Assembly: GCF_910592395.1 (NCBI RefSeq) | Contig: NC_088313.1 | Location: 20,414,437 to 20,478,436 of the forward strand | DNA: 64,000 nt | Origin: Lineus longissimus | Taxonomy: Eukaryota > Nemertea > Pilidiophora > Heteronemertea > Lineidae | Direction of reading: 5' to 3' | In this document: one piece after another, positions 31,156-49,701 of the stretch | How the letters are laid out: the number at the start of each line of letters is the position of its first letter | How positions within the stretch are numbered: position 1 is the stretch's first letter | Notes under the pieces: generated by a model | The model's input: only the letters and a program-made list of their open reading frames with translations | The model's database searches: none | What the model was told of the DNA's origin: nothing | Made by a program: the position numbers and the translations under genes

Positions 31156-31708
31156 TGCAAATGAACAGGAATCTTTAAATATTGTATATACACATATATA
31201 AAGAAAAAAGTGGTTTTAAACAACAGGTTAGTGATATACATGTATTGATAACATTGACAATTACACGCAATACCATTTAGCCGATCTCGGAGACATCTAC
31301 ACTCCGTTCTGGCGATTGAATTCGACTGAGAAAGAGAAACGCTTTTCACAAAGTTAGCCTGAAAAAACAATCAACTTCTGGTACCTTTTACATGATGAAT
31401 TACATCCTTGCATGCTGATCTACCAGAGGTGTGCATATTATCCATCCTTCATCATGAAATCGATATTTCATATTTCCATTTAGGGATTGACGTTCACCGC
31501 CGGTAAGTCGGCATGAGCAAATTACAAAATCGTATTGAGAGCAAAAAACTGCGATGTTGAAGGCGTCCATATGCGTAAAGATCATAGCCATAGCACCACT
31601 CATTATATGTATGGGAAAAATAAATAGTCAGTCTTTGTTCTTGTAATTTAGATGTCCAACCTTATAATAACGATGTGACAGTCAGAAATGAATCGTGAGT
31701 TTTATTAA

Positions 31709-31755
31709 CGTGTGTAAATACGGTATACGTGTGTAAATACGGTATACGTGTGTAA
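31709..31755. repeat. 19-bp tandem repeat, about 2.5 copies
   Basis: CGTGTGTAAATACGGTATA occurs twice exactly and then partially. It lies in the presumed 3' UTR of the K2P gene. No function is evident. Confidence 0.85.
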
Positions 31756-32367
31756 CGTCACCAAAATGGATAAAACGGATTGAGGTTCAGTTACAATCCA
31801 TAATAGTATTTTTCGAGCATTATCTTACTTTCCTACAAAGAACAACAATTCTCTTGACTTTGTTAATTTCACAATCCGACGAAAAGCTTGTATATAGACT
31901 GCTCATTATACTTGTTCCTTTCACATTCTATTGCCACCTGTCCAAACTGTTTTGCAAGGATTAAGAACACGAGTCAATTCAAGTGCCATACATGTACAAT
32001 CTATAATCCGAGCTTTGGTGGACATGGTCACTGAACCGGGTTTCGACCCCGAGACCACACAGTGTAAATTGAAGTCAACAATTAACAAATTGCTTTGTGA
32101 AATCGATAGTATGGTTACTTGTCGTGTTATGTTTTGGAGCATGTATAATCTGACCATGGTTGACTGATGGACTGTATAATTCTTCTCAACTGGCAGTCAT
32201 AGTGTTCGCAGCGCATGCATGTGTGGGTGTCCAGCGTATGTGTCAGGTACATGGGCATTCATAGTGTACGGCCTGCATGTGTGACTGCCCAGTGTGTATG
32301 TCATTCACAAGGACAGCACATACACTGTTTCTCACACACTATTTGAGGGAAGAGCAACCATAAATGC

Positions 32368-39217
<6,850 letters not shown>

Positions 39218-41224
39218 CAACTTCTCTCGTGTTTCTCTCAATATACTCTCTCCAATGGATCACAGAATGTACAGGTACTATAGCGTACATCGGATAATGG
39301 TATGATAAATGATATATAACCACGGTATTTTTTAATCACAGTGAATCATTGAACGCCGGTGTAAATTTTGTCAACAGTGGCAATTAAAATTATATTCAAC
39401 ATACAGTGGTGTGCAAATCTATTCGTACCATAATTCAAGTTATCATTAATTACCCAGCATACAAGATGAACACATGGCGATTTCCAAATATATTACATCA
39501 ATGGTATATCAAGTTAAATCACGAAAGGTTTTAAATTGATTAATTCGGTTATAAATCAAACATAACGGGTGACGAATTAAAATATAATCCCGTTAAATTA
39601 TGCACTGCTGCATACTCATCAAAAGCATTTTAATGTTTGGATGGATGAAAAATCACTCAAAGTTTATCTTTTTATGCAGATTATTATAAAGGGGAAACGA
39701 ATAGTATCCGCTTTTGAATCTACTTCAAGACTTATCCCAGTACTTCTTTGGAGTTCCTGCTTGGATGGTGGCCATCATTTAACTAAATTTAGTCAAAACC
39801 TCATCGCATAATGCATTGACCAACCCTAGCACATAATGACCAACTTTATCAGCCTCTAAATCTAGTGCATTGAATGCACTGCATTCAACATGTTGAGTAG
39901 AAAACGCCCCGATAGCTTCTCAATGTTGACAAACGCCAAAGCATCAATACATGTAAGCGCTCAACCAAACCAAAAGCTCCAAACTTTTCCCAGGAACATG
40001 AAATAAATAATTAAAATGCAATTCAAAGCTACTGTCATGTTTCTGTATGGTTGATGAATTCACACAATATTCCACAGGGGAGTGGACACTGAATCTATGA
40101 TTAGAAATGAAAAATTATAGCAATTAAACAGCAAGTTCAGATGTATAAGTTATATTTTTCTGGGGTGTATGTGAACAAAACTTTTTTTCCGACCCTCAAA
40201 ATATGCATAGGTGGCGCCACCCGTTTTTGGGGTGTCGCGACTATCATTTATTCTTTTCCAGGATAATTTCTTTATCTTATATAGAATATTATGAAAAAAG
40301 AGCAAAAATTGGTGTCTATCATGCAAGAAGAATGAGCGGAATAAATTATTTCTATCTTTCGTGAGTAATTAATGAAAAATAAAAACTCAAAAAAATTCCT
40401 GACCCCGCCAGAAACACCCCGCTGGGCCACACTCCCCTTAACACCGCTAGCGCCGCGATTGCGTCTACCGTTGCTTTGACAAACTAATCAACATAAAATT
40501 GATCTTCGCTCCGTTGTATCGTATGTGGCGTTCTTAGCAACGATGGCAGAACGTTTTCGCATTAGATGTCGAGAAACACTCCATCTGGCTGAACATCCCT
40601 CAACTAACATCTGTCATGTCTGTTTTTATTGCATATGACCACTAATATGATCAACTATCTTGTTTGTAAGAGTTTTCTGATCCACTTGCGAGGTAAACGA
40701 AGTGAAGCCTGATGTGACATAGGCCTAAACTGTAAGATATATTCTTTACTGTTTGTAAAGCAACGTTCGTTATACTTGTGGCTGATCGCTTTGCACAATT
40801 CATGACGATATGAACGTCTCACTTCTAGTACAATGCACACCACTGCTTCTTCCGTACCTTTAGTTGTCTCTCTATTCAACTCTGTATTGGACGCTATACA
40901 TTGATATCATATGAACCATAATAACCTGAGACCAGGGGCCTTAAGATAATATGCCCTTCGGCATCCATTCCAATTCACTATGCACTCAAAATGGTAACTT
41001 TACCCCACATCCTTCTAACACCTTGATCAGTAGCTTCCGTCGATAGATGCAGGTAAGTAATGGAATATCAAAATACAACATGAAACAAGTTTCATGCATT
41101 TGATTTCATTTGTAACATTTCATGCCAATCCAACACTAAGTAACATCGGCGAACAGGTGTTGTTAGGGTATCGTGCATCGAGGAACATGGTTTGCCAATT
41201 TGAAGCAGCTCGGAATGCAATTAG
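39218..41224. other. No gene recognised; transposon-end fragment
   Basis: AT-rich DNA upstream of the K2P gene. At about 39407-39435, ACAGTGGTGTGCAAATCTAT followed by TCGTACC resembles the terminal repeat of Tc1/mariner-type elements. No matching opposite end or transposase is visible, so it is at best a decayed fragment. No coding sequence is seen. Confidence 0.35.
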
Positions 41225-41465
41225 GTACAGTGGAACCCCGGTCGGCGACCACCCCGGTAACGCGACCACCCCGCTATGACGACCAAGAATCGCCGGTCCC
41301 GAATGGTTTCCTCTCTAATTACCATTACAAGGCCCCCGGTAACACGACAACCCCGGTACCTAGACTACGAACACTGGATTGGGCGGTCCCAATGACCAAA
41401 TTCACCCCTCTAACCCGACCAAAGGGCCGATCTGCCGTAATTGGTCGCGACCTCGTCTCCAATTA
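41225..41465. mobile_element. Possible pogo/Tigger-like transposon end
   Basis: The sequence opens TACAGTGGAACCCCGGTCGG and continues with repeated CGACCACCCCGGTAACGCGA-type motifs, the style of pogo/Tigger terminal sequences. The opposite inverted terminus and any transposase are not found, so this would be a truncated copy. A 97-codon plus-strand frame across it is a by-product of the repeat. Confidence 0.35.
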
Positions 41466-42429
41466 ACCCGGCAATGAACACCTCGGCGCATAGCTCTCTT
41501 AAAATTTGTGAATGGAGGTAATTTACACTGTCATGATCTCACAACACGTCCAGTTTGTAACTTTGGGGGCGAAATGCATATGACTCAACTGGCTCCTATT
41601 CTATTGAACACGATCACGTAGACCATGTTCAGTCATTCTGAAATCGAGGAAGTCTTTGGCTCAAAGTACTACAGTTGATATGTAGGACCCCCTGCGACAA
41701 TTCCTGGATTTGTCTCTGGACTGTCGGATTGTCTTCTCTGGACGCGCAAATCATTATGGCATTGTCGAATATGTGGGTGCGCAACCCACCAACGGTCTAG
41801 GAATACCAAGTTACAGTGTACATGCATGCAGGGCATTTCTAGGGAATCCACACTGACTTACCGGCGGTGAAGGTCAATCCTCAGCAAGTCTAATCGGACA
41901 TACGCACACGACGCCGGTAGATATGCATGGGGGAATCACGAATGATATCAAATCAATAACGTTGGTCTATATACGAACGGTTTTCAACACGGTTAAATGT
42001 ATTTGATCAATGCACCAGGTCTCTCTACCTATCAAACCGCATGCTGAACAGTTCATGTACATCACATACTTACAGCGCTTTCCACCACTTTGGTGCACGA
42101 CTTCGGAACGCCAAGGATGCGGAATCAACACCGGGGTATTCCTTTGCTATTCCTTCAAGAGGCAGACGATATAGATTGATGACGTCATAGTACCGTCTGC
42201 AACGCTCCCTGCATTCTGCTGAGAAGCTCAACAACAGACGGCAGGAGGATGCGTTGACTCTCGCATTGCTTTAGGGAAAGGAGTTATGCATGGTTGTCCT
42301 GGGTAAGAACCATTTGCCAAGGAAGAAATATACCCTGGCTACAGATGAGGACCTTTGCACAGGATGACCTGCACCATGAGTACAGATAATGACCTTTTGT
42401 CGAACCAGCAGCTCCAAAGCTAGTCTTCC

Positions 42430-42925
42430 CAATCACAGTAAGAGAGAGATATGGCTGAAGGGGATCTGGCAGACCAACCGTGTAGCCGTATCTTAAAAGA
42501 CAGGAGAGCGTCAACGGACCTGGTAGCGACACTTGTTGCAATCACAGTGATAGCGATGAGACAAACACAACCAGACCGAATCAGGTCTCGCAGCTCCACC
42601 ACCTTACCAACACAGTCACGGCCAGTCAAAATCGCCCGGTATCTCCTCTTGTTTCAGTCGGGTGCTGCCTGCAGGCTGAATTCGGTCTTGAATTGACAGT
42701 TGTATCTCTCCCACAGTGTTGGCAAGACAGGTGGAGATACCAGATTCGGTCAAGTTGTGGCTGTCCCATATCTTTAACTGTGTCTATCTCATCTCTCTCA
42801 CCGTGTTGACAATAAAACATGGTAGCGTACCCACGCCCAATTCAGTTTAGTAGTTGCGGCGTTCTCATCTTTCTGTGTCATTTGCAGCGAGACGAGACAG
42901 CAACAACCAGACCGAACTGGGGCAT
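42430..42925. repeat. Cluster of degenerate ~45-65 bp repeats in both orientations
   Basis: The core ACAACCAGACCGAAT(C/T), usually preceded by GAGACA, occurs on the plus strand at about 42558-42587 and 42890-42922. It recurs on the minus strand at about 42670-42710 and 42738-42775, with diverged flanks containing GTCTCGCAGCTCCACC-like sequence. Open frames across the cluster (for example 42451-42696) probably follow from the repeat and not from a gene. Confidence 0.45.
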
Positions 42926-43194
42926 GCCAGACTCTCAATCGCTCGTTTGTTTGGCGCTAATCATTCAGCAGTAGAAACCACTTTGTTGTTGTGTCAATGT
43001 CAGAAGTCCTTACATCGCCAACGATGTCCTGTTACCACCGTTTTCCTCATGCCTTTATCTCCAACGAAGTTTTGGCAATATACGCCTGCACGACGTCGCG
43101 ATAAACGGCGATAATAGGATGTGAGACGTTACACGCATTGCGCTTGCCATCACTAACGAAAACTATAACCTGTATACGCAATGCAGTTATCTTA

Positions 43195-43487
43195 GGTCAT
43201 AGTTTTCATTACGATTGCAAGGAAAACATACATGACAGGTCACGGCTTTCATTACGATTGCAAGGAAACCATACATGACAGGTCACGGCTTTCATTACGA
43301 TTGCAAGGAAAACATACATGACAGGTCACGGCTTTCATTACGATTGCAAGGAAACCATACATGACAGGTCACGGCTTTCATTACGATTGCAAGGAAAACA
43401 TACATGACAGGTCACGGCTTTCATTACGATTGCAAGGAAAACATACATGACAGGTCACGGCTTTCATTACGATTGCAAGGAAAACCA
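43195..43487. repeat. 43-bp tandem repeat array, about 6.8 copies
   Basis: Units begin at 43195, 43238, 43281, 43324, 43367, 43410 and 43453 (last one partial). Each starts GGTCACGGCTTTCATTACGA and continues TTGCAAGGAAAACATACATG ACA. Copies are almost identical apart from the first (GGTCATAGTT) and an A/C variant in AAGGAAA(A/C)CAT. The order A, C, A, C, A, A suggests growth partly by an 86-bp dimer. It lies 70 bp beyond the stop codon of the GPCR at 43557, so it is probably in that gene's 3' UTR or just after it. Confidence 0.95.
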
Positions 43488-43556
43488 CCCATAATAACTT
43501 AGTGAGCTGAAACGCTTTCGGAGACACCCAACGTACAAAATCGATTGACTATCACC

Positions 43557-44672
43557 TTATCTCTTTCTGTCACGCCCACAGAACATCCGCCTCAATTCAT
43601 CTTTGAATATCTTCAGCGTGCAAGCATAGATGACAAAATTAAAGGCATGGTTAATGAAAGAAATCGACGTTGCTGTGAAACCAAGAAAAAGGAAGGCTTT
43701 GTAGTCTTTGGGAGTCCTTAGAAAGAAATACTGGACATTGAGGTATTCGAAATTGCTACTTAATCCCCAGATCACAGAATATGGTAAGGTTGTGAGTAGG
43801 TACATAAGGGCTATGAGAAGAAGGCTGAATAAACCTTGTGCCTCAGCTCTGTTTCTCCCTGTAGACGAGATTGCACCATGTGATTTCCAAACGCGGAATA
43901 TTATAAGGAGACTGGCTACGAATATTATCAACCACGGTATGCTGTACGGAATAAGTACGTCAACCATTTCGACTAGGAAAAACATCTCGAAGGCGGCCAT
44001 CTTGGGTTGGTAAAAGAAACACACTGGATCATCACTTCCGGTGTAAGACAGGATCTTGTAATAAACCAAAACTGGCGAATTCGAAACAAATAGTGCAAAA
44101 CATATGAGAAAAATAATGATGTGACGTCTTGTTGTTGTCACTAAACTTCGAACTTGTAAGGGAAACCAGACCCCAATGCATCTTTCTAAAGTATATGCAA
44201 CGACGATGTACGAGGATATGCAAGTCGTTGTCCTGTTGATGTAGCCGATTAACTTACATGCCAAGAAAGCTCCGGTTGAGAAAGGGTCCTCCAAGTAGTA
44301 ATAACCGTCTGTATGTCCGTCGATGCCCGTCCGTATCCATGACCACAACCCATACATGAGCGCTCCAAGGTCGGCTACGGCGAGGGGAAGTAGGTACGTT
44401 GTAGTTCTTCGATCCTTTCCCAACAAACGACTGAAGACCACAATGGATAGAAGGTTGCCAAAAATGCCGAAAATTACGACCACGCCCAAAACATATCTGT
44501 TGATGAATTCTGATAGAGCCAGCGTGACGTCATAAAATGTGTTCGCCATGTTTTCTTCGGTATGAAGTGTGCTGGCTGCATCAAATGATGGCAGTGTCTC
44601 AAGGTCCGATTGGCGTGTTGGAAATGCCATCCTTGAGGCATTCAGTGCCTCAATCTGTATGAGAGGAATCAT
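43557..44672 (-). CDS. Rhodopsin-class GPCR, divergent, probably peptide-type; intronless
   Basis: A 371-residue single-exon receptor with seven hydrophobic segments. Visible landmarks are Asn73 in TM1 (FGNLLSIVVF), Asp101 in TM2 (LAVADLGAL), a Cys139-Cys218 pair for the TM3-ECL2 disulfide, ERC (163-165) in place of DRY, and proline-rich TM5. TM6 has TTLPYS instead of CWxP and TM7 has NFVIY (345-349) instead of NPxxY. TM4 lacks the usual tryptophan. The C-terminus is short and basic with a possible palmitoylated Cys365. These features fit the FMRFamide-like/orphan peptide receptors of invertebrates more than amine receptors. The ligand is unknown. Met15 and Met42 are possible alternative starts. 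Confidence 0.88.
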   Translation of the reverse strand: MIPLIQIEALNASRMAFPTRQSDLETLPSFDAASTLHTEENMANTFYDVTLALSEFINRYVLGVVVIFGIFGNLLSIVVFSRLLGKDRRTTTYLLPLAVADLGALMYGLWSWIRTGIDGHTDGYYYLEDPFSTGAFLACKLIGYINRTTTCISSYIVVAYTLERCIGVWFPLQVRSLVTTTRRHIIIFLICFALFVSNSPVLVYYKILSYTGSDDPVCFFYQPKMAAFEMFFLVEMVDVLIPYSIPWLIIFVASLLIIFRVWKSHGAISSTGRNRAEAQGLFSLLLIALMYLLTTLPYSVIWGLSSNFEYLNVQYFFLRTPKDYKAFLFLGFTATSISFINHAFNFVIYACTLKIFKDELRRMFCGRDRKR

Positions 44673-47600
44673 GCTAGAAAAGTACAGTTGATACGTCTAT
44701 ATCATTGATAGCAATGCCAAAGTTAAATGAACGCATCCTTCGAGCACAGACTAACGTATCTCGATAAAGTTGTTCCAAACTCAATCCTCCTTTCAGACAA
44801 ATACGAAGTGAACCATGGCCGCTGGAGGAGTATGACATTGTGTTATCAAAATGACGATTGGTTTTGACGCAACTCCGGCTTTTCCTTTATAACCTCCGCC
44901 AAAAATGGTTGTTGTTGGTGGTGACGAGAAAGATCTGCGGACAGTTAGGAAGATTGTTTTGAAAGTCGTGACAATGTAAACAAACGCAGTGGAACCAGCG
45001 AATATGTTGGAGGTCGTCATCTGGCAAACGCGCTGGCAACGTTCCACACACATTCGAATCTGTCTGCTCAGGCTATCGTCCGTACATGAAACAATAGTCG
45101 TTTAAATGCGGACCCTATCACAACATCTTTAGCCACACCTCAACAGACTATTTTAGGGTTTACTATTGACCGTATCCAGATTTAGCTTCAGAAAGATGAA
45201 CCATGAGGAAAAAACGTATTACATGTACATGTATCTAAACTTGGCTGCGTTCTGCTTCATGCAGGCAGGTTTTTGTGTTCAGGTGAACAGCATTTCCAAG
45301 GGGGTCGGAGGGGGGTCGTTATCCAATGATACAAGGGCAATTGGTGGTCAATATATAAAAGGTAAGGGGGTTGTTCATAGATGCAGACTCCCCGCGGGGC
45401 AATACACGTACATGTGCTTGTTAGCCGCCTTCTTCGATGCAGCTTGGTCTGCTGTGCACTATCATGTAATCCCAAAGTTACTCAAGAAGAAACGAACACT
45501 CAATTATCATTAAAAAGTCTCTTTTATTCCGTAATCTACTTCTATTCCAAAATATTATTTGAAAAAGAGTTTTAGCTCACGCAATGATTACCAATCGTTG
45601 TCATCGGAAAACTTTACAGTAATTCAATGATCCAATAATAGGTGGCGCCAACATATGTATTTCACCTCAGGTTGAGCAGACATCTACGAACATCGTTTCA
45701 GCCAGTTTTGTACAAATTACATAAGGGAAACGCAAGATGAAAGGAACAGTACACTACACGAAAATTTACAGTTTCCTCGTCATAGTCTCGAAGGCACCAC
45801 CAGTTTTGGTAGCCTGTCGGTAGCTTGTTCGAGATGCGGCCGTTGGCTTACCGGCCAGTTCGGATGCAAACCACCTTCTCGCAAGATACCTAGCATTAGA
45901 AACAGTAGTTTGGAAGTAATGATTGTCATGTAGGCCGGCCTTTCATTCAAGATGGCACTGAGTTTATTATTTCTTGATGATTTGATTCTGGTCAACCTGA
46001 TGTGAAAACAAACAAACAAGTTAATGTTGCTCATGAAAAATGAGCATCTGTCATAACATCTATAGTGATGGTTGTAACAATGTGTCGTCAACAACAAACA
46101 TGATAATTTCTGAAATAATAATAAACACTTTATATACATCACAGACTATTACCAACACAGGCCTTGAACTAAAACATAATCACATAATCATTTATCTATT
46201 TTAGCATATCCTCATTTGTTTCTCGTACGCAAAAATGGAGACAACATAACTATACAAAACAAGGCGACAAACGAGAAGAAAATTATAAAAAGTGCGTCAG
46301 ACTTCTTCCGCCAATCGAACCAACATTCCTTTAGAATCCATCTCGATATTCTGTAAGCGGCTGTCAATTTGGCCGATATGACTTGCCTCCGCTAATTGCC
46401 AGCTGAAGTAACACCAACGCAGACTGTACTGATCTTAACAAGTGTCACGTAAGTGATTTCACAATATGATATAACTCCTTTTCAAATACCTACACCGTTT
46501 AGCTCCGATTTGCATGACAGGCTCCAAAGCCAACTCTGTTACATCATTATTTGCTCGTTACTTACTGCTAACTCGGCACCCAACACCGACTTTCAAACAC
46601 GTTTCTCATGTTCCTTCAGAAATTTGTTTGAACGGCCTTTCCCGTTCCTGGCGCCTTCACGACGATTTGAAAATCTGCTAGAAGCGAAATCATTCGATTT
46701 CGATAATAAGCCCGCTTGTTGGTTATGATGATGCAATTCCCCTAGCAGTGGGGAATCGTCTGTAGCTGTCACATGGGTTAAGTACGATTCAACAGAACGA
46801 GTCAGATCACAGCGAGGGCGGTTGGCCCTGCGAATACGGCATTTTAATCGGAAACCTGGGGAGGGGTCTGCAAAATGTCTGGCTACAATCTAGGGTTTGC
46901 CTCGGGGATTCCACTAAGAATCTAAATCGTTGTATCTGCATAATCTATTAAAATGAAGGAGAACACTTGTTTTAGAGGCTACTGCATGGTATGTTCAACC
47001 TTGACATTATCTGACATCGGTTATGTTTCATTGCAGTCAATATAATCTATCATGCATTTCATAACTTATCACATTTTGATAGCTTAGGACATTCGTGCAG
47101 GCTGAATAATTCTTCTAATAAAAAACATGTTTATAAAGTTAAGCAAGAAGTGCATAAGTCAACATGTTTGGCCTTAGAAGGTGCCGTAAAAAGAAACTGA
47201 GATAGACAGTATGAATCGAAATTATTACGGTCCGATTGATTTTGAACTCTCTCAGTCATAGTATAGCTATGTATTATGCCAAAGAGATATGTAAACTAAA
47301 CTCTCGAATATAAGTAACAAAATTTAGATAGAAGTTAGGATGGCACAACATATATCACAAGTATGGGTTAGTATCATACACTCAGCGAAGCACTTTGTTA
47401 GCCTTGACGGTTTGCTAAACCGAGAAGATGCAAAAAAGAAGGTGAATCTTAGAATGCCACATCCACAGCAAAAACTACGCTGCTTATGAAAATATGTGAA
47501 CCCGTACAGAGAACTTTTTCCAGATTCCCGATCAGGGCTTAGCAGTATCATTGGGTTAAAGTCCTAACCCTTTGACTATAATTGTAAATTATAAATTTAT

Positions 47601-48537
47601 TGATGGAGATAAAACTTATTTAAGCCAGCGCTGGCGTTTGTCTTCAACGTCGATTAAGGAACTTGGCCCGGCACGACAACGACTTTCACCTTCTCCTGCC
47701 ATGCCGAGAAACTGCTTTTATTAGCTAATAAAACAGCCAATTTGGAAAAAGTACCCTTATTACGTTTTTAATGGTAATGTCCTCCTGTTCGTTTTAGTAA
47801 AAATGCAATTGAGATCGATCGTAGAGTCGAACGATATTACAGCTCAAACGACAAGGATTTCTCTGCACAAGAAAGAAATGCACATGGCACCAAGAACTGA
47901 TTAAGACTTTATTAATGGCTGATGATATTTGATGACTTTTTACACTCTTTGATGTGAAGATATCCGCCATTAATAGATTACTCAAGCCCCCCGAGGATCC
48001 AGCGGGCGCCCGGTCGACTGCAGCGAAGACGCGTCACGCCAAGAAGGCGGAGACGGATTTTGGCTAATCGGTGCGGGGTTGTGATAACGGGCGTATCGGG
48101 AGATATATAAACAGTTCATCATTGCCTGAGACGAGTTACTCGCTGCTTCCTCAATGACTTCTCGGTGCCGCTGTTCCCCTTCATTATCGGACAAATACAG
48201 GGGTGATACTCCGACTCTGTGGATGCGACATTCTAAGCTTTTAATACAACGGAATGTTCTAAAAATGATCAAATGATACATAAGTGATCAACCTCATTGG
48301 CAATTTAACTATACGAGTCCAAAGGTACTATCCCCACGTACCCCCACAAGAAAGAATAAGTAATGTCTGTTACCGGTGAAAACCTCGCTTCTCATTTTTG
48401 CTTTAGGCGTAATAGTGAAAAACGATATAGACTGAGACACGTTACAGAACATGACATTTCAAAGCGTCACATGTATTTACTTATGCTTGCTTCAACCGAT
48501 AAGGCGTCTCAAATAACGACATAAAACATCGACCATT
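44673..48537. other. Intergenic, no gene recognised
   Basis: This holds the upstream region of the GPCR at 43557-44672 and the downstream region of the amine receptor. AATAAA on the minus strand at 47908-47913 would end the amine receptor transcript about 0.6 kb after its stop. A plus-strand 115-codon frame at 45166-45513 includes TACATGTACATGTA and has no recognisable domain. Confidence 0.5.
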
Positions 48538-49701
48538 TTACGGCAGGTCATGGTTCAATGGTTTGCGGACATTTGGATTTGAGCTGCCGTTGAGAGCGAC
48601 CTCAGCCTGTGATCGGTAGGACTGCGACGTGCTGTGCGTTCTGGTGAGCTTAAACGATAGCGACTTATCAACCTGACAACATGGCATCATCTTCATACAC
48701 AAAATCTTATAAAAAGCGCGCCTAAACTCTGTGTTGAATATACTATAAATGATTGGGTTTAAACAGGAGTTAATGTAACCTAACCACGTTAAACCACTGA
48801 AGAGGTCGGGGCTAACACAGTCACCGCAAGCAGAAGCGATGATGTTCATGGTAAAAAAAGGAAACCAGCAGAATAGAAAAGTTCCCATGATGACACCCAA
48901 GGTGATAGCTGCTTTTTGATCCGTCACACGCTCACCTGATTCGGGCCCGCAAGTTCTTTTGATATTTTTGACATGTTTCTGTGCATATTTGTACATTCGC
49001 CAGTAGATACCTATCATCATAGCACAGGGGACGTAGAAACTAACACAGGAAGATATGACGGCATATGAAGCGTTGAGTTCTAGGTAACATTGGAAGACGC
49101 CATTTGGCTGAAGTCGCGGCACGGTGTAGTCATTGCTGAGCGAATGCCAGCCCAGGTGGATGGGTAGAAATGATATGAGGGCCGAACACACCCAGACGCC
49201 GGTGATGATGCCAAGGGCGAGTTTATTGGTCATACAGGCCTCGTAACGGAATGGAAACTTGATATGAATGTAGCGGTCCATGCTAATTGTACATAGATTC
49301 AAAATCGATGACGTAGAACTCATAATATCAAAACTTATCCAAATGGAGCAAAACATGTTGTCGAATATCCAGTAACCCATGATGTCATTGGCGACGGCGA
49401 ACGTCATCACCAAAATCGCCACCAGCATATCAGCAATGGCTAAGGACACGTAGAAAAAATTGGTAGTCTTTCGTAGAGTCCGTTCCGTGAAGACGGCTAT
49501 GACTACTAAAAGGTTACCACCGATGGAGAGAAATATCACAAAAGAACAGACGATCCCTATCATAACCGCCTGCCACCCAGTGTACTTTGGTCCAACCATT
49601 GTGTCGTTGAGACCAAATTGAGTTATGTTCACATCCTCCGTGAATGTTATCGGGAACCCACTGGGATCAATCTCGCTGCCACTGTACTCCATGATGGACA
49701 C
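48538..49701 (-). CDS. Aminergic GPCR, D1-dopamine / beta-octopamine-like; intronless
   Basis: A single-exon receptor of 387 residues with all class A marks: Asn63 (GN in TM1), Asp91, Cys118-Cys205, the amine-binding Asp125 (SFDIMSSTSSILNL), DRY (142-144), Trp170, the TM5 serines 217, 218 and 221 (ISSCVSFYVP) expected to meet catechol or phenol hydroxyls, CWFPFF (278-283) and NPIIY (315-319). TM3-TM4, with ISFLPIHLGWH and PFRYEACMT, is closest in style to vertebrate D1-type dopamine receptors and invertebrate beta-octopamine receptors, both Gs-coupled in general. Sequons NIT and NDT lie in the N-terminus. Cys335, 341 and 342 could be palmitoylated. The C-tail has Ser/Thr sites for kinases. 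Dopamine versus octopamine or trace amine cannot be settled by eye. Confidence 0.92.
   Translation of the reverse strand: MSIMEYSGSEIDPSGFPITFTEDVNITQFGLNDTMVGPKYTGWQAVMIGIVCSFVIFLSIGGNLLVVIAVFTERTLRKTTNFFYVSLAIADMLVAILVMTFAVANDIMGYWIFDNMFCSIWISFDIMSSTSSILNLCTISMDRYIHIKFPFRYEACMTNKLALGIITGVWVCSALISFLPIHLGWHSLSNDYTVPRLQPNGVFQCYLELNASYAVISSCVSFYVPCAMMIGIYWRMYKYAQKHVKNIKRTCGPESGERVTDQKAAITLGVIMGTFLFCWFPFFTMNIIASACGDCVSPDLFSGLTWLGYINSCLNPIIYSIFNTEFRRAFYKILCMKMMPCCQVDKSLSFKLTRTHSTSQSYRSQAEVALNGSSNPNVRKPLNHDLP

Noticed and set aside
32030-32065. B-box-like GGGTCGAAACCCGG on the minus strand
   Set aside because: One mismatch from the consensus and no A box upstream. Not a tRNA gene.
43195-43487. 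CRISPR-like direct repeats
   Set aside because: Units abut with no unique spacers and the DNA is a eukaryotic chromosome. This is a minisatellite.
43708-44013. 101-codon plus-strand ORF
   Set aside because: Antisense to the GPCR coding exon, with no domain and no splice or start support.
45166-45513. 115-codon plus-strand ORF
   Set aside because: No domain, signal peptide or splice support; a length readily reached by chance.
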